From the NCBI GenBank assembly GCA_024276905.1, contig JAJRWF010000015.1:1-36633 (forward strand): a DNA stretch of 36,633 nucleotides. The letters are read 5' to 3'. This stretch comes from Deltaproteobacteria bacterium (lineage in GTDB: Bacteria; Desulfobacterota; Desulfuromonadia; Desulfuromonadales; Geopsychrobacteraceae). The stretch's first letter is position 1. Each line of letters begins with the position of its first letter. Below, piece after piece: positions 33,646 through 36,633 of this stretch. The notes below the pieces were generated by a model that made no database searches, had not been told where the DNA came from, and was given only the letters and a program-made list of their open reading frames with translations. A program made the translations under genes and the position numbers.

Positions 33646-35114
33646 TACTTCACCTCCCGTTGCAACACGACAGCGGTCCGATTCATTGCCTTTAGGTAAC
33701 GATTGGCAAAAGCAACCAGTTGCGCCGGGTCTATCGTCTCAATTTTTGCGGCATAATCTACCAGGTACCGCCAGCCTCCCAGGGCTTCGTAACTTGACAG
33801 TAAACGTGCCAGCCCACTGTTACTGCGCATCTGGCGCAGGTTATCCGTAACCAGTCGATTCCGGGCGCGCTGCAGTTCGATGTTTGACACCGGCTCTCTT
33901 TTCAATCTATCGAGCTCTTCATAAATTGCAGCTTTCACTTCATCAACCGTATGCGGATAACGCGGTGTTGCATCAATGACCATCAGGTTGGCATATCGAC
34001 TGCCGACCGCACCGTAGCTTGCCACGCTACTGGCAAGTTGCTCATCAACAACCAGCCGTTTATACAGGCGGGAAGAAGCTCCACCGGCAAGAACATCCAT
34101 CAGCAGATCGGCGCAATAGTCATCAAGGTGCGGCAGCGACGGTTTATGAAAGGCAATCGACAGGCTCGGCTCGGCATCAAAATTAATCCTGATCTGTTTT
34201 TCTCCGCGCTGTTGCGGTTCAACATCAACAACTCGGGGGACCGGGATCCCTGGCGAAATCGCGCCGAAATATTTCCGGACCAACTCCAGGGCATTATCCG
34301 ACTCGAAGTCACCCACCAGAGTGATAACCATGTTTACCGGTCGATAGTAACGGGTAAAAAAATCACGTGCTTCCGCTAATGACAGATTAGCAATATCGGA
34401 ATCCCAGCCGATCACCGGGTTGCGGTAGGGATGAACAGTGAAAGCATTGGCAACCAGGGCCTCATAAATCAGTCCGGAAGGATTACTCTCGTAGGAACGA
34501 CGGCGTTCTTCGCGTACGACCTCACGCTCGGTATAGAATTCGCGTAACACTGAATTCTGCAGCCGATCCGATTCGATCGCTGCCCAGAGTTCAAGCTTGT
34601 TGGCAGGAAGTGAGATCAGGTAGGTTGTCTGATCCTTGCTGGTAAAGGCATTGTATCCGACACCGCCATTTTCGGCGTAGATCCGTGAAAACTCATCCTT
34701 GACCACATACTGTTTATGTTCCTGTTGCAGTGACTTTAACCGGGCACGTAAACCTTCGATCTCAGCCGGGTCGGTTGCGGGGTTGTTCTTCAGCCGGTCG
34801 ATGCGTGTACCGACATCCTCAATCCGGTCGAGCAGTGGTTTTTCTGCGGCATAATCACGGGTGCCAAGGGTTTTGGTTCCCTTTAACAGCATATGTTCTA
34901 GCAGGTGCGCGATACCACGGTTCCCCTGCCCTTCGTTGGCACCACCAACCCGAAAGGTGATATAGGCACTCACTGTCGGCGTATCGTGTCGCTCAAGCAT
35001 CAACAGGGTCAGACCATTTTCAAGGCGATCTTCTCGGACCCGATCCATAATATGGGCCGCATAGAGTGGCTGACTCAACAACAGAACACAGAGACAAATT
35101 ATCAGACGGCGCAT
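33645..35114 (-). CDS. Periplasmic M16 zinc protease (catalytic chain)
   Basis: A 489-residue protein with an N-terminal signal peptide (LIICLCVLLLSQPLYAAH). The catalytic motif HLLEH is at 70-74 (GIAHLLEHMLLKGT). The third ligand comes from the Glu-rich segment TEREVVREERR near 195-205. Between them lies an unusual charged insertion (about 85-145) with a likely coiled coil (IEGLRARLKSLQQEHKQY). It is expected to degrade peptides in the periplasm with the inactive partner encoded just after it. ATG has GAGGAG upstream. Confidence 0.93.
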   Translation of the reverse strand: MRRLIICLCVLLLSQPLYAAHIMDRVREDRLENGLTLLMLERHDTPTVSAYITFRVGGANEGQGNRGIAHLLEHMLLKGTKTLGTRDYAAEKPLLDRIEDVGTRIDRLKNNPATDPAEIEGLRARLKSLQQEHKQYVVKDEFSRIYAENGGVGYNAFTSKDQTTYLISLPANKLELWAAIESDRLQNSVLREFYTEREVVREERRRSYESNPSGLIYEALVANAFTVHPYRNPVIGWDSDIANLSLAEARDFFTRYYRPVNMVITLVGDFESDNALELVRKYFGAISPGIPVPRVVDVEPQQRGEKQIRINFDAEPSLSIAFHKPSLPHLDDYCADLLMDVLAGGASSRLYKRLVVDEQLASSVASYGAVGSRYANLMVIDATPRYPHTVDEVKAAIYEELDRLKREPVSNIELQRARNRLVTDNLRQMRSNSGLARLLSSYEALGGWRYLVDYAAKIETIDPAQLVAFANRYLKAMNRTAVVLQREVK

Positions 35115-35199
35115 GAGGCTCCTCTCAAGAAAAGCAGCAGATTAATTACGTCTGAATAATAACCCATTCCCAAGCAAGCTGGCTACAGGAAGATGCCTG

Positions 35200-35220
35200 A
35201 ACCTGTGTACCTGACAGGTT
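35200..35220. promoter_or_regulatory. 21-bp inverted repeat upstream of the M16 pair
   Basis: AACCTGT (35200-35206) and ACAGGTT (35214-35220) are perfect inverted 7-bp arms around a 7-bp centre. It lies 86 bp upstream of the M16 start. It is a candidate operator; its binding protein is unknown. Confidence 0.4.
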
Positions 35221-35262
35221 TATTCCGATCCAGCGCCCCAATCAACAAAAGGCGTTTAAAGC

Positions 35263-35308
35263 AAAAGCCGGAGGCTCGGCAGTTTGGCTGCGGAATTTCC
35301 GGCTTTTT
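35263..35308 (-). terminator. Probable terminator of lon
   Basis: AAAAGCCGGA (35263-35272) pairs with TCCGGCTTTT (35298-35307), with a smaller hairpin (GCAG/CTGC) in between. Minus-strand transcripts from lon meet it 36 bp after the stop and exit into TTTT. Confidence 0.65.
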
Positions 35309-35343
35309 ATAAACAACATCACTTCAAATATTACCAGCTTTAC

Positions 35344-36633
35344 CTAGAGTGGAGCCTCTGGAGGCATCATCTTCAACTGGCTGTTTTGTCCACAACTGCT
35401 GGGCGACGGCAGCAGAGTATGGGCAATGATTTCATCCACCCGTTCGACCAGATGGACTTCGATATCCTTGAGCAATTGATCATCTATCTCTGCCAGGTGC
35501 TCACGGTTACGAATCGGCAACAGGACTGTTTTGACACCGGCACGCCGAGCCGCAAGCAGCTTTTCCTTGACTCCGCCGATCGGCAGAATGCGTCCGGTCA
35601 ATGTCAGTTCCCCGGTCATAGCAACATCACGGCGCGCAGCGCGCCCACTCAACAACGAAACGATGGCAACTGCAATCGTGACCCCGGCCGAGGGCCCATC
35701 TTTGGGAATCGCCCCGGAAGGAACATGAATATGCAGATCACTCTTCTCGAAAAAGCCTTCTTCGAGACCGAACAGCTGCGCATGACCACGAACATAACTC
35801 AAGGCTGTTTTGGCCGATTCCTGCATCACATCGCCAAGACTGCCGGTCAAGGTCAGTTCCTTGCAGCCTGCCATGCGTGCCGCCTCGATAAACAGAATAT
35901 CGCCGCCCGCCTCGGTCCAGGCCAGTCCGGTGACAACTCCTATTCGGTCACGCTCCGCGGCGACATCAATAAAATAGGTACAGGGACCCAGCAGTCCTTC
36001 GATATCCTCGGCATCAACCCTTTTGCGTGCTGGGTCGCCCTGCGCTATCAAGCGCGCCTCCTTGCGGCAGACAGCTGCAATTTTGCGCTCGAAGTTTCGC
36101 ACCCCGGCTTCACGTGTATAATCGTGCAAGATCTTCCGTACCGCGGCGGGAGTAAATTCGAGCGGATACTTTGCCAGACCATTCTCTTCGATCTCTTTCG
36201 GGATCAGATATTTATAAGCGATCTGTTCTTTGTCCTCGTCACTATAACCGCTCAAGCGGATGACCTCCATCCGGTCGCGCAGGGCACTCGGGATAGGATC
36301 CATGATATTCGCGGTGGTGATGAACATGACCTTGGACAAATCATAGGGCACATCAAGATAGTGGTCACGAAAACTGTCATTCTGTTCCGGATCCAGCACT
36401 TCGAGCAAAGCCGATGACGGGTCACCGCGAAAATCCTGACCGATCTTGTCGACCTCATCAAGCATGAATACCGGATTATTTGATTCTACTCGACAGATTT
36501 CATGTAATACGCGACCAGGCAAGGCACCGATGTAGGTCCGGCGATGGCCGCGAATTTCCGCCTCGTCTTTCATCCCGCCCAGTGAAACACGGATAAATTT
36601 ACGCCCCATGGCACGCGCAATCGAGCGTCCGAG
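35344..36633 (-). CDS. lon: ATP-dependent protease Lon (5' end beyond window)
   Basis: Lon is a cytoplasmic AAA+ serine protease that removes damaged and regulatory proteins. The visible 429 codons start inside the ATPase domain ([20 protein letters not shown]), with Walker [12 protein letters not shown], sensor segments [11 protein letters not shown] and GVRNFERKI, and the protease domain. The catalytic Ser lies in KDGPSAGVT and the Lys in [10 protein letters not shown]. The N-terminal substrate-binding domain and Walker A lie outside the window. The C-terminal tail is short and polar. Confidence 0.96.
   Translation of the reverse strand, partial: LGRSIARAMGRKFIRVSLGGMKDEAEIRGHRRTYIGALPGRVLHEICRVESNNPVFMLDEVDKIGQDFRGDPSSALLEVLDPEQNDSFRDHYLDVPYDLSKVMFITTANIMDPIPSALRDRMEVIRLSGYSDEDKEQIAYKYLIPKEIEENGLAKYPLEFTPAAVRKILHDYTREAGVRNFERKIAAVCRKEARLIAQGDPARKRVDAEDIEGLLGPCTYFIDVAAERDRIGVVTGLAWTEAGGDILFIEAARMAGCKELTLTGSLGDVMQESAKTALSYVRGHAQLFGLEEGFFEKSDLHIHVPSGAIPKDGPSAGVTIAVAIVSLLSGRAARRDVAMTGELTLTGRILPIGGVKEKLLAARRAGVKTVLLPIRNREHLAEIDDQLLKDIEVHLVERVDEIIAHTLLPSPSSCGQNSQLKMMPPEAPL

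Noticed and set aside
35284-36417. 377-residue plus-strand open frame
   Set aside because: It is antisense to lon and the lon terminator, and its composition shows no protein-like pattern.
1-36633. tRNA, rRNA, CRISPR, transposase or c-di-GMP riboswitch
   Set aside because: I looked for cloverleaf arms, repeat-spacer arrays, transposase motifs and the GEMM core and saw none; a covariance-model scan would be needed to exclude divergent RNAs.

Overview
This window looks like chromosomal DNA of a Desulfuromonadales/Geobacterales-type bacterium (former Deltaproteobacteria). That placement is inferred from family content recalled from memory: a DUF4388 (PATAN) response regulator beside cheY/cheA, a TatD-radical SAM fusion, a PxxKW cysteine-rich protein, an HDOD protein, a class-I hybrid cluster protein and a PSP1 protein in a tmk-holB-metG operon. 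No rRNA, tRNA, CRISPR array, complete transposon or prophage was seen. Both edges cut genes: cheA on the left and lon on the right.

Layout. 1-3830 (minus): a signalling cluster of DUF4388-REC-GAF protein, CheY-like protein and CheA (3' end outside the window). 3969-6940 (minus): rnc-era-der. 7229-13716 (plus): tmk-holB-PSP1-metG-TatD/radical SAM-GGDEF, divergent from rnc, with good sigma70-like promoters in the shared 288-bp gap. 13717-15822 (minus): the most accessory-looking segment, holding a frameshifted C-terminal scrap that resembles a type I restriction HsdR subunit, then a two-gene AbiEi/AbiEii-like toxin-antitoxin module with a repeat-rich promoter. 16069-19044 (minus): a ferritin-like diiron protein and an AsmA-family protein. 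19371-21533 (plus): an HDOD protein and a GAF protein whose C-terminus is a histidine-kinase dimerisation segment lacking the phospho-accepting His. 21876-23507 (plus): hcp, preceded by an HcpR/FNR-type operator placed at about -41.5 of a candidate promoter. 23651-26336 (minus): YcgN-type cysteine-cluster protein, LysE exporter, phosphohexomutase and a small Trp-rich protein. 26480-27778 (plus): PxxKW protein and RarD. 27752-30012 (minus): VOC/glyoxalase, TPR protein, LrgA, LrgB. 30088-30795 (plus): lpxH, possibly leaderless. 30786-36633 (minus): YihY/BrkB membrane protein, an inactive plus active M16 peptidase pair, and lon.

Most of the window is housekeeping (GTPases, replication, translation, lipid A, envelope) with one-carbon-copy signalling modules. 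The parts most worth a second look are the HsdR relic with the toxin-antitoxin module and its operators, the hcp control region, the HDOD/pseudo-kinase pair, the overlapping divergent promoters at lpxH, and the catalytic/non-catalytic M16 pair. I did not find a system that I can claim is wholly new. All promoters, terminators and operators are read by eye from the sequence and are predictions.
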